Source: Neptuniibacter sp. UBA6509
Lineage (GTDB): Bacteria > Pseudomonadota > Gammaproteobacteria > Pseudomonadales > Balneatricaceae
NCBI GenBank assembly: GCA_002435145.1
Contig: DJLT01000132.1
Coordinates: 1 to 63,154, forward strand
Direction: 5' to 3'
Length of the DNA: 63,154 nt
Part shown: piece by piece, positions 28,465-38,845 of the stretch
Numbering within the stretch: the stretch's first letter is position 1
How the letters are laid out: every line of letters starts with the position of its first letter
Program-made: the position numbers and the translations under genes
Notes under the pieces: model-generated
What the model saw: the letters and a program-made list of their open reading frames with translations, nothing else
Database searches by the model: none
Told to the model about the DNA's origin: nothing

Positions 28465-29466
28465 TTAAGTATTTAATTTTGCTGCACGGCCATCATTTGA
28501 CTCAGAATGATATGTCAGTAGTGTTTCTACTTCATTGCTAGAGCCTAGCGCTACGGAGCAGCGTTGATGTATATGTTTTGGCTCTAAATCAAGAATGTTT
28601 TTATAGCATGTGCTCGAAATGCCGCCTGCTTGCTCAATAAGCATGCTCATCGGGTTGCCTTCATACATTAAACGTAGCTTACCTGGTTTATTTGTATCTC
28701 GGCTGTCCCATGGGTAAATAAAAATGCCGCCACGCGTTAACACTCGGTGCACTTCTGCGACCATAGACGCGATCCAGCGCATGTTGAAATTCTTTTCGCG
28801 TGGGCCTTCAGAACCTTGGAGTAAGTCGCCAATATAACCACGCATCTCATCTTCCCAGAAACGATGGTTTGACATATTGATGGCAAACTCTTTTGTGTCT
28901 TTCGGGATCGTAACTTGTTCGCGAGTGAGAATGAAATCACCGGTGTGTGCCAATGTGAAGAAGTTGACACCATGACCTGTTGTCAGCGATAGAATGGATG
29001 ATTGGCCATATAAAACATATCCCGCTGCGACTTGTTTACGGCCGCATTGGAGGTAAGCCTTATCTTTATTTGGATCCATTCCCTCTTCAAGTTCAAGAAC
29101 GGAAAAGATAGTGCCTACAGAAACGTTAACATCAATGTTAGAAGAACCGTCCAGAGGGTCGAAGATAACAAGGTACTTACCGTCTGGATTTCCGCCGACA
29201 GGATTATCTTCTTCTTCTGAAGCAATGCCTGCAACCAATGGGTTGTCTAATAAGAATTTTTTAAGCAGGTCATTGGATATTACGTCCATTTTTTTCTGGG
29301 TTTCACCCTGAATATTTGTAATATCTGCGGACCCTAAAACTCCAGCTAATTCACCTTCACGAAGTTGGATTGCAACTTCTTTACAGGCAAGCATTAAAGT
29401 GCCAATCAAATCGACTAATTTGTCTTCGGTTTCCTGCTGTTTCAGGAACTGGCTCAGGAGAAGCAT
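28465..29466 (-). CDS. fbp: Fructose-1,6-bisphosphatase, class I
   Basis: 333 residues, the gluconeogenic phosphatase. Metal and substrate motifs are visible: IASEEEDNP, VIFDPLDGSSNIDVNVSVGTI (shown in part), YLQCGRK and the C-terminal GKLRLMYEGNPMSMLIEQAGG. Full length for the class. It is divergent from mpl across a 343-bp region and separated from ppa by about 100 bp. Confidence 0.98.
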   Translation of the reverse strand: MLLLSQFLKQQETEDKLVDLIGTLMLACKEVAIQLREGELAGVLGSADITNIQGETQKKMDVISNDLLKKFLLDNPLVAGIASEEEDNPVGGNPDGKYLVIFDPLDGSSNIDVNVSVGTIFSVLELEEGMDPNKDKAYLQCGRKQVAAGYVLYGQSSILSLTTGHGVNFFTLAHTGDFILTREQVTIPKDTKEFAINMSNHRFWEDEMRGYIGDLLQGSEGPREKNFNMRWIASMVAEVHRVLTRGGIFIYPWDSRDTNKPGKLRLMYEGNPMSMLIEQAGGISSTCYKNILDLEPKHIHQRCSVALGSSNEVETLLTYHSESNDGRAAKLNT

Positions 29467-29809
29467 TCTCGTATTATCTCTCAGATAGAGTGGTTTGAAA
29501 GTTGGGTGTGAATTTTACGTGAATCTTCTGCGAAATGCATTATTTGTAGGGCAGCTAATGACGAATAAGTTTGCAATGATCTATATATGTTTTCTTGCAT
29601 GTACCGTCCAGCGATAAACAGGGTCGCTTATTTATGGTGGTGTTTTTGGTCGGTTCGGTTGAATAGTCTATTTGTGTCTAACTATTTGTAGGCTATAGAA
29701 AGATCAATAATGGGTTGCATAACGCTATATGGGTAACCCTCTTAGCAAAACTGTTATAGTAGGGTTTGTTACTTTTTCTGTCTGTTTAGTAAATTCGGGG
29801 GTAGATAGC
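29467..29809. other. Divergent intergenic region, fbp/mpl
   Basis: 343 bp. Besides the promoters it must contain, I see only TTGTGT (29672-29677) and TATAGA (29694-29699) with 16-bp spacing, a modest candidate for mpl. No gene or strong hairpin was seen. Confidence 0.35.
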
Positions 29810-31186
29810 TTGCATATTCACATTTTAGGTATCTGTGGGACTTTTATGGGCTCACTGGCTATTTTAGCAAAGCAGCTTGGTCACAAAGTGACAGGCTCAG
29901 ATCAAAATGTGTACCCCCCGATGAGTACTCAATTAAAAGCGCAAGGAATTGAATTAATCCAAGGGTATGATCCGCAGCAGTTTGATCCTGAACCAGATCT
30001 AATTGTCGTGGGTAATGCGATGTCGCGTGGTAATCCCGCAATAGAATACATGTTGGATAAAGGACTGAATTATACTTCTGGACCGCAATGGTTGTCAGAG
30101 CATCTGTTGAAAGATAAATGGGTGCTTGCGGTTGCGGGTACGCATGGTAAAACAACGACCTCAACAATGTTGGCCTGGATTTTAGAGCATGCGGGAATGA
30201 AACCCGGTTTCTTGATAGGTGGGGTGCCATTGGATTTTGGCGTATCAGCAAGGGTTGGGGATTCCGTTTTCTTTGTCATAGAAGCTGACGAATATGATAC
30301 TGCGTTTTTTGATAAGCGTTCTAAATTTGTCCATTATCACCCGCGTACGTTAGTGATGAATAATCTTGAGTATGATCATGCGGATATCTTCCCAGATTTA
30401 GCGGCTATTCAGCGTCAATTTCATCATGTGATTAGGATTGTCCCCGGTAATGGTCAGATCATATATCCTCAGGGGGAAAGAGCGCTTGATGAGGTTGTTG
30501 ACATGGGGGCTTGGTCTGATATTTCGCGAACTGGCATAGTGCAAGCTGGAGATAATGGCGGTGAATGTGAGTGGCAGGCAAGGCTGCTTAATGAAGATGG
30601 TACTCAATTTGACGTGTTGCATGAAGGCCGCTTGGTAGGATGTGTTGAATGGGGTATGACTGGTCAGCACAGTGTTAATAATGCTCTTGCTTCTATTGCC
30701 GCCGCGCGTAATGTTGGAGTTCAACCAGAGCATGCTATCGATGCGCTAAACGAATTTAAAGGCGTTAAACGTAGGATGGAACTTTTAGATACGGTGAATG
30801 GAGTTAAAGTCTATGATGATTTTGCCCACCACCCAACGGCGATTGAGACGACATTGCAAGGTATTCGTGCACAGGTCGGTTCTGAGAAAATTGTTGCAGT
30901 TATTGAGCCGCGTTCAAATACGATGCGCTTAGGTACGCATCAATCACTACTGGCGGATTCAGTGACTAATGCGGATTCAGTGTATTGGTTCCAGCCTCAA
31001 GGAATGGATTGGTCATTAGAGAGTATAGTGAAGCAGAGTTCCGTGCCTGCCGCCGTTTATTCTGATACTGATAAGCTAATTTCAGACCTTAAAACGTCAC
31101 TAGAGCCTGATTGCCATGTGGTGATTATGAGTAATGGCGATTTTGAGGGTATTCATCAGCGCCTTTTAACGGCATTACGAGGCTAA
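29810..31186 (+). CDS. mpl: UDP-N-acetylmuramate:tripeptide ligase (Mpl)
   Basis: 458 residues from a TTG start at 29810 giving the family N-terminus (L/M)[20 protein letters not shown] stands eight bases upstream, whereas an ATG 27 codons earlier (29729) would add a non-conserved hydrophobic leader. Mpl recycles murein by attaching L-Ala-gamma-D-Glu-meso-diaminopimelate to UDP-MurNAc. The ATP loop [12 protein letters not shown] and the Mur ligase [13 protein letters not shown] and [11 protein letters not shown] motifs are intact. It is followed at 17 bp by ubiX, a pairing seen in many gammaproteobacteria. Confidence 0.96.
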   Translation: MHIHILGICGTFMGSLAILAKQLGHKVTGSDQNVYPPMSTQLKAQGIELIQGYDPQQFDPEPDLIVVGNAMSRGNPAIEYMLDKGLNYTSGPQWLSEHLLKDKWVLAVAGTHGKTTTSTMLAWILEHAGMKPGFLIGGVPLDFGVSARVGDSVFFVIEADEYDTAFFDKRSKFVHYHPRTLVMNNLEYDHADIFPDLAAIQRQFHHVIRIVPGNGQIIYPQGERALDEVVDMGAWSDISRTGIVQAGDNGGECEWQARLLNEDGTQFDVLHEGRLVGCVEWGMTGQHSVNNALASIAAARNVGVQPEHAIDALNEFKGVKRRMELLDTVNGVKVYDDFAHHPTAIETTLQGIRAQVGSEKIVAVIEPRSNTMRLGTHQSLLADSVTNADSVYWFQPQGMDWSLESIVKQSSVPAAVYSDTDKLISDLKTSLEPDCHVVIMSNGDFEGIHQRLLTALRG

Positions 31187-31203
31187 CTGAGCAGTATTAT
31201 TGT

Positions 31204-31827
31204 ATGAGTAACTTAACAGAAGAAACAATTACATTGGCGATTACGGGGGCTTCTGGAGCGCAGTATGGTTTACGTTTGCTGCAATGCCTTTTACAAGCAG
31301 ATAAACGTGTTTTTGTCATGATTTCACGTGCCGCGCAGGTGGTTATTAATACTGAAACAGACCTTAAAATGCCGGGTACGCCCTCGGATCAAGAGCTTTT
31401 TTTGAGCCAGTTATATGATGCGAAACCTGATCAACTAAAGGTTTTTGGTCGAGAGCAGTGGATGGCGCCAGTTGCTTCTGGCTCCGGTGCTCCAAGTAAA
31501 ATGGTTGTATGTCCATGCAGTACAGGTTCTTTGTCTGCAATTGCTGCGGGTGCAAGTAATAATCTAATTGAACGGGCTGCGGATGTGGCTTTGAAAGAAA
31601 GACGTCAACTCATTATGGTCCCAAGAGAGGCACCGTATTCTGAGATTCACTTAGAGCATATGCTGAAGTTAACCCGCATGGGCGTGGTTATGATCCCAGC
31701 AAGTCCAGGGTTTTATAATCGACCAGAAAGTGTCGAAGATATGATTGATTTTGTCGTTGCGCGTATTCTAAATCAACTGGGAATAGAGCAGCAATTGTTG
31801 CCACGTTGGGGTGAAGGATTAATTTGA
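31204..31827 (+). CDS. ubiX: Flavin prenyltransferase
   Basis: 207 residues. It makes the prenylated FMN cofactor used by the UbiD decarboxylase in ubiquinone synthesis. Family features: [20 protein letters not shown] at the N-terminus, [20 protein letters not shown], and [20 protein letters not shown]. Co-transcribed with mpl by spacing. Confidence 0.96.
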   Translation: MSNLTEETITLAITGASGAQYGLRLLQCLLQADKRVFVMISRAAQVVINTETDLKMPGTPSDQELFLSQLYDAKPDQLKVFGREQWMAPVASGSGAPSKMVVCPCSTGSLSAIAAGASNNLIERAADVALKERRQLIMVPREAPYSEIHLEHMLKLTRMGVVMIPASPGFYNRPESVEDMIDFVVARILNQLGIEQQLLPRWGEGLI

Positions 31828-31926
31828 CCTTATGTTAGATGAAATCATGCTCGCACAAGAGTAGAATCCGCATTCAGTTTGTTTTCGCTTTTCTTTATAG
31901 CTTTTTCTTTTAAGTGACCTAGTTAA

Positions 31927-32607
31927 ATGTCAAAAATTTTAGCCCTAGATACATCTACTGATGCCTGTTCAGTTGCGTTGAGTTTGAACGGTGAAACAAA
32001 GGAAGATTTTCGTATAATTCCCCGCCAGCATACGCAACAGTTATTGCCTATGGTTGAATTGATGCTGTCTGAGGCCGGTGTTTCCGTTTCTGAATTAGAT
32101 GCGGTTGCTTTTGGGCGAGGGCCGGGTTCTTTTGCGGGTATTCGCATTGCGACAGGGGTGGCGCAGGGATTAGCTTATGGCGCAGACCTTCCGGTAATAC
32201 CTGTATCTACGCTTGAGGCTTTGGCTGTATCAGCTGCTGTTGAGGGTGTGGATAACATCGCCGCGGCACTAGATGCGCGGATGAATGAAATCTATGTGGC
32301 GAGTTACCGTATAGAAAATGGCTTACCTGTTGCTGAGCTTAATGAAAGAGTGACAGCGCCGAATGCGTTAGAGTTATCTGGAAAAAATTATTTGGCTGTC
32401 GGAAGTGGCTGGTGTTATCTAGACGATATGTCAAAAGAGGTTAAAAGCGCGGTTAAGGTAAGTTCAGAGACTTACTACCCGTCGGCTCAGAGCATGCTAG
32501 TACTTGCTCAGCATGCTTGGAACGAAGGGAAAGCAGTTTCACCTGAGTTAGCACTTCCTGTTTATTTACGTGATCAAGTGGCTTGGAAAAAGAAAGATCA
32601 GCAGTAA
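31927..32607 (+). CDS. tsaB: tRNA N6-threonylcarbamoyladenosine protein TsaB
   Basis: 226 residues. TsaB partners TsaD in making the t6A base of tRNA. ILALDTSTDACSVAL at the N-terminus, AFGRGPGSFAGIRIATGVAQGLA and DARMNEIYVASY are diagnostic of the ASKHA-fold protein. It lacks the metal site of TsaD, as expected. Upstream 99 bp has no recognised element. Confidence 0.96.
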   Translation: MSKILALDTSTDACSVALSLNGETKEDFRIIPRQHTQQLLPMVELMLSEAGVSVSELDAVAFGRGPGSFAGIRIATGVAQGLAYGADLPVIPVSTLEALAVSAAVEGVDNIAAALDARMNEIYVASYRIENGLPVAELNERVTAPNALELSGKNYLAVGSGWCYLDDMSKEVKSAVKVSSETYYPSAQSMLVLAQHAWNEGKAVSPELALPVYLRDQVAWKKKDQQ

Positions 32608-32679
32608 AGGCTGATTAGGTGCATCACTTTATAAATAAGGTTGTTGAAAATGGAATTTATTGAAATGGGGCTTAACTAA

Positions 32680-33483
32680 ATGGAATTGTTTCAGGTCGTA
32701 ATTTTGGCCTTGCTGCAGGGACTGACAGAATTTTTACCGATCAGTAGTTCTGCGCATCTAATATTACCTTCTCAGCTTTTAGGCTGGCCTGACCAGGGTT
32801 TGGCATTTGATGTAGGTGTGCATGTTGGTACTTTAATAGCGGTTGTGGCGTATTTTCGCCAAGACCTGCGTTCCATGTTTTCTGCCTGGAGCTTAAGTTT
32901 TACTGGGGAACGTAGTCAAGATGCTAAGTTGGCTTGGCTCACTATTTTGGCGACATTTCCAGCCCTGATTGTTGGTTTAGTATTAAATGATTTTATTGAT
33001 CAGAATTTAAGGTCTATCTTAGTTATAGCGGGTACCACACTTGTCTTTGGCGGAATGCTTTGTTGGGCCGATCTATTTCGGGTTGAAACGCGTTCGTTAA
33101 CGGTTTTGACGATAAAAGACGCTCTTATCATTGGTTGTTCTCAGGCTTTGGCACTTATTCCAGGCACGTCACGTAGTGGAATCACGATTTCCACTGCTTT
33201 GATGCTGGGGTTTGAGCGTCAGGCTGCCGCTAGGTTCTCTTTCTTACTTTCTATTCCGGTTATTTTGGGCGCGGGCCTAATAAAAGGAATAGACCTCTAC
33301 GCAGTGGGTGAGAGTGCGCCTTGGGTAATGGTTGCCTTAGGTACTTTGATCGCTGGTATTAGTGCCTTTAGCTGTATTCATCTCTTTTTGAAGTGGCTTG
33401 ATCGTATTGGTATGCAACCTTTTGTAGTGTATCGAATGATTCTAGGTGTGTTTTTACTTGTTATTTGGTTCACCACAGGCTGA
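32680..33483 (+). CDS. uppP: Undecaprenyl-diphosphatase
   Basis: 267 residues, polytopic inner-membrane protein of the BacA/UppP family that recycles undecaprenyl carrier lipid; overexpression gives bacitracin resistance in other bacteria. The two signature segments are present: QGLTEFLPISSSAHL and IPGTSRSGITIS. About eight hydrophobic spans. Confidence 0.97.
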   Translation: MELFQVVILALLQGLTEFLPISSSAHLILPSQLLGWPDQGLAFDVGVHVGTLIAVVAYFRQDLRSMFSAWSLSFTGERSQDAKLAWLTILATFPALIVGLVLNDFIDQNLRSILVIAGTTLVFGGMLCWADLFRVETRSLTVLTIKDALIIGCSQALALIPGTSRSGITISTALMLGFERQAAARFSFLLSIPVILGAGLIKGIDLYAVGESAPWVMVALGTLIAGISAFSCIHLFLKWLDRIGMQPFVVYRMILGVFLLVIWFTTG

Positions 33484-33523
33484 AATTCTAGTCTGTAAAA
33501 TGTATTAGGAAAGCGACGTAAAT

Positions 33524-34354
33524 ATGTCTGACTCTTGTTCAAACTCTCAAGCTGGATTAGCCAATAAAGCTGAAAATAGCTTGGTTGCCGTGATTGCTTT
33601 AGATGCGCAATCGATTGAAAGAGCGAACATATTAGCGACTGAATTAGTTTTACCGCTGGTGGATAGCAGTCACGCTTCAGATTATGATCTTTTATTGCAG
33701 TTGTCTTCGGATGGATTGAAACTGCAGCCTACAGGTAAAAAAGCACCGGGTGCTACATACGCCGATTTTGTTTCGGGTGCGGTTGCTCATCGTCGACAGT
33801 TTGGTGGCGGTAAAGGTCAGATGATTGCTAAAGCAGTTGGGATTAAAGGCGGGATTAAACCTCAAATTCTTGACGCTACTGCAGGCTTAGGAAAAGACGC
33901 TTTCGTTTTAGCGACATTAGGTTGTGAGATGACTTTGCTTGAGCGCTCTCCAATTATTCACCAGTTGCTGAAAGATGGAATCGAGCGCGCTTCTGAAACA
34001 GATGTGAGTGATATTATTCAGCGGATGACGTTGCACCATGCGAATAGTATTGAGTGGATGGTAGAGCAGACTGGGCAAAATGAGCGCTTTCAAGTGGTTT
34101 ATCTTGATCCTATGTTTCCTCATAATGAGAAAAGTGCACTTGTTAAGAAAGAGATGAGATGCTTTAGGCCGATTGTTGGTGATGATTTAGATGCAGATGA
34201 GCTATTGGATGCTGCGCTATCAATCGCTGAAAATCGGGTGGTAGTTAAAAGACCAAGAAAAGCACCCTTTTTAGCAAATAGGAAACCGTCTTTGCAGTTT
34301 GAAGGAAAATCTAGCCGTTATGATATTTATCCTTTGAAAAAGCTAGAAAATTAA
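33524..34354 (+). CDS. rsmJ: 16S rRNA (guanine1516-N2)-methyltransferase
   Basis: 276 residues of the RsmJ family. The S-adenosylmethionine site reads [19 protein letters not shown] and the catalytic motif [20 protein letters not shown]. The N-terminal ~60 residues are variable. It converges with plsB, with only nine bases between stops and no obvious hairpin, so transcripts may overlap. Confidence 0.95.
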   Translation: MSDSCSNSQAGLANKAENSLVAVIALDAQSIERANILATELVLPLVDSSHASDYDLLLQLSSDGLKLQPTGKKAPGATYADFVSGAVAHRRQFGGGKGQMIAKAVGIKGGIKPQILDATAGLGKDAFVLATLGCEMTLLERSPIIHQLLKDGIERASETDVSDIIQRMTLHHANSIEWMVEQTGQNERFQVVYLDPMFPHNEKSALVKKEMRCFRPIVGDDLDADELLDAALSIAENRVVVKRPRKAPFLANRKPSLQFEGKSSRYDIYPLKKLEN

Positions 34355-34363
34355 ACTGTCGTT

Positions 34364-36685
34364 CTATGCGATGTTTATTCGGAGCTTGGCGTCGATAATC
34401 GATATCATGTGAGGTCGTAATATTTTATTGGCCTGCAAGAACAATATATCCGTATCAAAGTTACACTTCAGTCTGTCCTCCTCTCCTGTTAAAAAATCCA
34501 TTGTTTGTAGCTGTTTGATAAATGATTCCAATACTCGATTATCTTTATATTCGGGTGTGCTATACCCATACTCACTATGTATATGCTCAGCAATGTTTTG
34601 GCTGGTTTCAATGAGGTCGCTTCGGCTCATCTGTTTGTAACGTGAGAGAGTGCGAATCACAATGTAGTAGCGAAGTAAGATCGGTTCAGCAGTGAGTATG
34701 AGAGTATTAACCAATGGGTTAGTCGTCGTTTTCCAGCTATTCTCTGCTGACGCTTCAAGGAGGTTATGTTCAAGCAAAGTTGCCCTCATTGAACGCAGTG
34801 TTTTCGTGAGATCTTCAATATTCCAGTTTAGAAAAAGCTCTGCTTGAATAAAAGGGTAAATCATACGGATCGTACGATTGATCACTTGGGCATTGGTATT
34901 TTCAAGTCGGTGTACTAGCAGGAGGTACATACTGGGAAGAATTAGTAAGTGCTGAATGTTATTTCTGTAGAAGCATAGTTCTTGAGCTTGAGTTTGGTCT
35001 ATTTCAAGCAAATTCATTTTTTGGTTTAGTTGTCCCATTTTGGCCGCTTCGTTAATCCAGTCTGATGGTTTGCCTTCGGGGGTTAACGTAGCGCTTGGAT
35101 GGAGCTCTTTAATGAGCTTTAACAGTCTAGAGCTCTTATCGCTTAGTTCTGCAGTTGATTGTAAGTGGCTACCTCCAAGCATGCAGGTGGCTAATAAGCT
35201 GCTTTGGGTTATTTCAGCTGCTTGGTTGATTCCACTCATTACTTTAGCTGAGATGTTTTTAACATCAGAGTCAAGAGGAGCTGAATGGTTTATATGATCT
35301 TCTAGCAGAATAGGTTGACCAAAACTTAGGAGTGTACTGCCAAATTTTTCATTAAGAATCTGTGAAGTGTTGAGTAAATTCGCAATTGACTCTTTCTGCT
35401 TTGTGCCGCCTGAGAGCTCGCTTTGGTAGCTTTTACTTTCGACTAAGCGGTCATAGCCGATCCATATTGGAATTAGCGCTACAGGTTTTTGTGGGTTATC
35501 GCGATAGGAGTCGATACTCATGGATAATAAGCCGGTTTTAGCCGGAAGGAGTCTACCTGTTCGGCTGCGTCCTCCCTCAATAAAGTATTCGAGTGAGTGG
35601 CCTCTATGCGTCATCTGTTCAAGGTAGGTCTTGTACAAGCAAGCATAGAGAGGGTCTCCATGAAATTTGCGTCGCATAAAAATAGCGCCGCCGCGTTTTA
35701 AAATGGGGCCGATAATTGGAATGTTGAGGTTATCGCCTGCCGCAACATGTGGGAGCATGAGGGCGTGACGATAAAGTGCCCAGGAGAGCAATAAATAGTC
35801 CATATGACTACGGTGGCAGGGTAAGTAGATTAGCTGGTGGCTCTTTGATGTTTCTTGAATTCGAGCGATGTTGCTAATCCGTACATCTTTATATAAGCGC
35901 TTCCAGAGCCAGTTAAGCAAAGGGTCAACAAGACGTGTGGTGGTTGGACTAAAGTTTGCGGCGATGCTATCTAGTGTTTTGACACAATGACGTTCAATGC
36001 GATGCCTGCTGGTACCGCGCTCGGTTGCTTGTTGATCTATCGCCTTTTGAACAGCGGGGTTATTGAGCACGAGATTAATTAATGTTCGGCGGTGGGACAG
36101 ATCTGGGCCAATAATCGAGTGACGAATAATACTGAAATGTGTTCTAAGGACTCTGGCGGCTTTCCTTGTCGCTGTTTCATCATCGCTTTCCTGTTCTAGT
36201 AGTTGTTTCAGCTCCAGCGGCTTATCTATCTGTACGAGTGTTTGTCGACCATTAACTAATAGCTGAAATGCGCTACCAATTTTCCCAGCGCGGTGCCATG
36301 TTTCAGCGTATAGAAGGTTGAGCCAGGATTTCTCTCTATGGGGAAGGCGGCCATGAAAAATGGCAACAGGTACTATCAGTGTATTTAAACTATGGTTACT
36401 GCGCTGGGTTTTAACCAATTCGGCAAGAATTTCTCGTAACGGTGTTTTTCCTTTCGAATCTGCGAATAGTATCTGCTCATCACTTATTCCGCGCTGTTGT
36501 TTTTGTAAAAGGTCGCGCAGTAGTAGTTTATGGCTCAGTCTGTTGGATTCAAGAATGTAGAAAACTGAATCTGAGGGTGATCTCGCAGGTAAAAGTAGTT
36601 GAGGATTAACCAGTTTCGGCCGAGTTACTGATTTGATAAAGAGGCTGCCAACTTTATAAATACCACGTTTAAATATTGAGATCAT
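34364..36685 (-). CDS. plsB: Glycerol-3-phosphate 1-O-acyltransferase
   Basis: 773 residues, a little shorter than the roughly 807-residue E. coli enzyme. It acylates glycerol-3-phosphate at the membrane, the first step of phospholipid synthesis. The catalytic HX4D motif is at H291 and D296 in PCHRSHMDYLLLSW, and the substrate-binding segments GGAIFMRRKF and FIEGGRSRTGRLL follow. Its start is about 12 bp after the slyX stop. Confidence 0.97.
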   Translation of the reverse strand: MISIFKRGIYKVGSLFIKSVTRPKLVNPQLLLPARSPSDSVFYILESNRLSHKLLLRDLLQKQQRGISDEQILFADSKGKTPLREILAELVKTQRSNHSLNTLIVPVAIFHGRLPHREKSWLNLLYAETWHRAGKIGSAFQLLVNGRQTLVQIDKPLELKQLLEQESDDETATRKAARVLRTHFSIIRHSIIGPDLSHRRTLINLVLNNPAVQKAIDQQATERGTSRHRIERHCVKTLDSIAANFSPTTTRLVDPLLNWLWKRLYKDVRISNIARIQETSKSHQLIYLPCHRSHMDYLLLSWALYRHALMLPHVAAGDNLNIPIIGPILKRGGAIFMRRKFHGDPLYACLYKTYLEQMTHRGHSLEYFIEGGRSRTGRLLPAKTGLLSMSIDSYRDNPQKPVALIPIWIGYDRLVESKSYQSELSGGTKQKESIANLLNTSQILNEKFGSTLLSFGQPILLEDHINHSAPLDSDVKNISAKVMSGINQAAEITQSSLLATCMLGGSHLQSTAELSDKSSRLLKLIKELHPSATLTPEGKPSDWINEAAKMGQLNQKMNLLEIDQTQAQELCFYRNNIQHLLILPSMYLLLVHRLENTNAQVINRTIRMIYPFIQAELFLNWNIEDLTKTLRSMRATLLEHNLLEASAENSWKTTTNPLVNTLILTAEPILLRYYIVIRTLSRYKQMSRSDLIETSQNIAEHIHSEYGYSTPEYKDNRVLESFIKQLQTMDFLTGEEDRLKCNFDTDILFLQANKILRPHMISIIDAKLRINIA

Positions 36686-36697
36686 GGACCCTGTACC

Positions 36698-36910
36698 TTA
36701 GTAATGTGGAGGAGGGGGTTCGTCCTCAGGTCGGTTTGTTGGCATATCTATAGAAAGGTTTTTAACCTGCTGGCTAAAGACTTTCATCATGCGTGTTAAT
36801 TTTTGAATCTCAATCTCTTGCGAGGAAACGATACTGTTCAGCTTATCTAATGTGTCTTCTTGGAATGCGACGCGAGTTTCTAACTCATCAATACGTTCTT
36901 GGTCTGTCAT
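36698..36910 (-). CDS. slyX: SlyX family coiled-coil protein
   Basis: 70 residues, nearly all predicted coiled coil (heptads from RIDELETRVAFQEDTLDKLN onward) ending in the typical proline-rich DEPPPPHY tail. The function is unknown in the family. Directly upstream of plsB on the same strand, probably one operon. Confidence 0.92.
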   Translation of the reverse strand: MTDQERIDELETRVAFQEDTLDKLNSIVSSQEIEIQKLTRMMKVFSQQVKNLSIDMPTNRPEDEPPPPHY

Positions 36911-37353
36911 CTATGTTTCCGGCTTTTACGCAATCGAGAGTGAAGTGGAGAGTAATTAGCCGTATTTAGAATGCACTAATGAAAAGTCGGCAATTACACT
37001 GTGGTAGCCTAGCTTAATGGGTAGTGCTTTCCAAGCAAGTTGCATAAAAATGTAGAGTAATTTAAGAGGGGAACGCTCAGCGAAAGGTAGCGTTTTTTGT
37101 GCTTAATTATTTATTAAGAGACTTGATTTAGAGTAAATATTAACAGGTTGGATTCTTTGTATTGAAAATTGGTGTCATCCTAAAGAATACCTTAAATGCT
37201 TAAATGTTGAGCTAATCTCTCGTCTATTAGTGTTTATTTTAGTTAAGCTGTTGAAAAAAATCATAAAATTAGATATACCTCTCTAATTGGCAGGGATATT
37301 AATTTACGCTGTCAATACAAGTGCTTTTAATGTGATAAATGACAATATAATAA
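36911..37353. other. Divergent intergenic region, slyX/cold-shock-domain gene
   Basis: 443 bp, very AT-rich, no gene seen. A good promoter candidate (37251-37279) faces the downstream cold-shock-domain gene and would leave a leader of about 70 bases. The remainder shows only scattered AT-rich direct repeats. Confidence 0.4.
37251..37279 (+). promoter_or_regulatory. Candidate sigma70 promoter for the cold-shock-domain gene
   Basis: TTGAAA (37251-37256) and TATACC (37274-37279) are separated by exactly 17 bp (-35 matches 5/6 and -10 4/6 bases). It precedes the coding start by about 75-90 bases. Confidence 0.45.
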
Positions 37354-37800
37354 ATGAGGGTTAATCAGTTGATTCGTAGTCTGATTGTGAGTGCTATCGC
37401 CGCTGTTTTGGTTCCTGTTCTGTTAGGTTCGGTAGCTGGTATAGAAGTTGAGTTATCTAATATTGCTGCAATCGCAGTTGTGTTTGTTGTGACATTTGCT
37501 GCATCTTTTATTGCTGCTTCTGGTAACAATACTCCATCTGAGGCTCCAGCTTTTAATGGTGCTGAAGAAGAGTATATTGATGAGAATGATGATCGTGAGC
37601 AGGGCACTGTAAAGTGGTTTAATGTGTCTAAAGGTTTCGGTTTCATTACTCGTGGCGAAGATGATGATGTTTTTGTTCATTTTCGTAATATCCGTGGTCG
37701 TGGCCACCGTTCTTTGGCGGAAGGTCAAAAGGTGCGTTTTCATGTTCGTGAAAGCGACAAAGGCCTACAGGCTGAAGACGTTTCAGTTGTTCGTGACTGA
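37354..37800 (+). CDS. Membrane-tethered cold-shock-domain protein
   Basis: 148 residues. Two hydrophobic segments (about 7-28 and 36-55), an acidic linker ([10 protein letters not shown]), then a complete cold-shock domain (about 82-147) with RNP1 KGFGFI (93-98) and RNP2 VFVHF (106-110). The fold binds single-stranded RNA or DNA, so this is a nucleic-acid binder held at the inner membrane. The ATG at 37354 has no visible ribosome site, whereas a TTG at 37369 (start of LIRSLIVSA) has GAGGG eight bases upstream; the shorter form is quite possible. Monocistronic. Confidence 0.85.
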   Translation: MRVNQLIRSLIVSAIAAVLVPVLLGSVAGIEVELSNIAAIAVVFVVTFAASFIAASGNNTPSEAPAFNGAEEEYIDENDDREQGTVKWFNVSKGFGFITRGEDDDVFVHFRNIRGRGHRSLAEGQKVRFHVRESDKGLQAEDVSVVRD

Positions 37801-37869
37801 ATAAGCGTCGAGCGAGGTTGATTCGTCAGCCTCGCTATTTTTATCCCCCTTTGTTTTTCCTTCCTGTAT

Positions 37870-38508
37870 TTAGTTTTTCCTCTGCTCTTTAGCTATCTGT
37901 TCAACTCTTTTTATAGTTTTTTCTGTGTCGCTATAGCCGTAGCATAAAGGAGTAATCCCCGCTTTTGTTTGTATAAACAGGCTTGGGAACCCTTGAACGC
38001 CTAATCTATGTGCTTGGTTTATTTGCTGCTCTAATAACTGTTTGGTGTTTGTGCTGTTCAATTCTGCAGAAAACTGAGCTGTATTAAGCCCTAATTGTTC
38101 CGCTAAATTAATAAGGGTTATATCGTCGGAAGGGTTTTGTGCATCTTGGTAATAAGCTTTTTGGATCAGCTGAACCATATTGTAACTGCTACCAGATAAT
38201 AGTTTTTCGGCAGTTATAACAGCGCGGCAAGCTGGGTATGTACTTCTGCGTGGTGTGTTTTTTATCCAGAAATCGTGGTTAAAAGGTGTGCCTGTTTGTT
38301 GCTCAATATGCATCCATATAGATTGTAGTTTAAGTTGCATCTCAGACGGCATCGGCTCATTACTATCTGGAGCAAGGCCGCCTAATAAAAACTCCCACTT
38401 ATAATCGGGGTAAGTGTTTTTGAGCGTTTCTATTGTTGGTTTGAATGCCCAGCACCAGCTACACATTGGATCAAGAACATAGATAAAGCGAGGCTGATCT
38501 GATTTCAA
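37870..38508 (-). CDS. DsbA-family thioredoxin-fold protein
   Basis: 212 residues without a signal peptide, so cytoplasmic. A thioredoxin CXXC motif (CSWC, C16 and C19) is followed by the helical DsbA insertion and a cis-proline region (LGVQGFPSLFI). It resembles the FrnE/DsbA-like group and the ClpXP-adaptor YjbH-type relatives in layout. Likely a thiol oxidoreductase; substrate unknown. Monocistronic and convergent with the cold-shock-domain gene. Confidence 0.85.
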   Translation of the reverse strand: MKSDQPRFIYVLDPMCSWCWAFKPTIETLKNTYPDYKWEFLLGGLAPDSNEPMPSEMQLKLQSIWMHIEQQTGTPFNHDFWIKNTPRRSTYPACRAVITAEKLLSGSSYNMVQLIQKAYYQDAQNPSDDITLINLAEQLGLNTAQFSAELNSTNTKQLLEQQINQAHRLGVQGFPSLFIQTKAGITPLCYGYSDTEKTIKRVEQIAKEQRKN

Positions 38509-38845
38509 GAGAGTTAACCGTTTGGAATTAAGTTTATGAACATAATACTCTAGGCTCGCTAGTGCTTAAGATAAGTGCTTAGGTAAGTGCTTTGTGTTGT
38601 ATTAAGATGGCCCTAACAATTAATGTGAGTTATATAGAGTGCGATGACTCTACTTAGTTCCCTTATGAGATGAAATAAACATCATTTTCTAGTCACTACG
38701 ACCTAACTTGCATCGCGGTAATCTCACGGTGTATTCCATAATGTTCTATTTTAGTGAATAGATCCTTCTCTACAATCTATTAGTGTTGTTCGGCAGCTGT
38801 GTATAAGCTTAGGTTTCTTTATTTCATGCGTTAAGGAGATCAGCG
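38509..38845. other. Divergent intergenic region with 12-bp tandem repeats
   Basis: 337 bp between the DsbA-like gene and the tautomerase gene. It contains three tandem 12-bp units (38560-38595) and a 6-bp hairpin TAGAGT/ACTCTA with loop GCGATG (38635-38652). No gene was seen. Confidence 0.45.
38560..38595. repeat. Three tandem 12-bp repeats
   Basis: Units TAGTGCTTAAGA, TAAGTGCTTAGG and TAAGTGCTTTGT follow each other without gaps. They lie about 50 bp upstream of the DsbA-like start and might be a regulator-binding array. Confidence 0.6.

Noticed and set aside
29859-30251. A 130-codon frame antisense to mpl
   Set aside because: It lies wholly inside the well-supported mpl gene and shows no conserved protein pattern.
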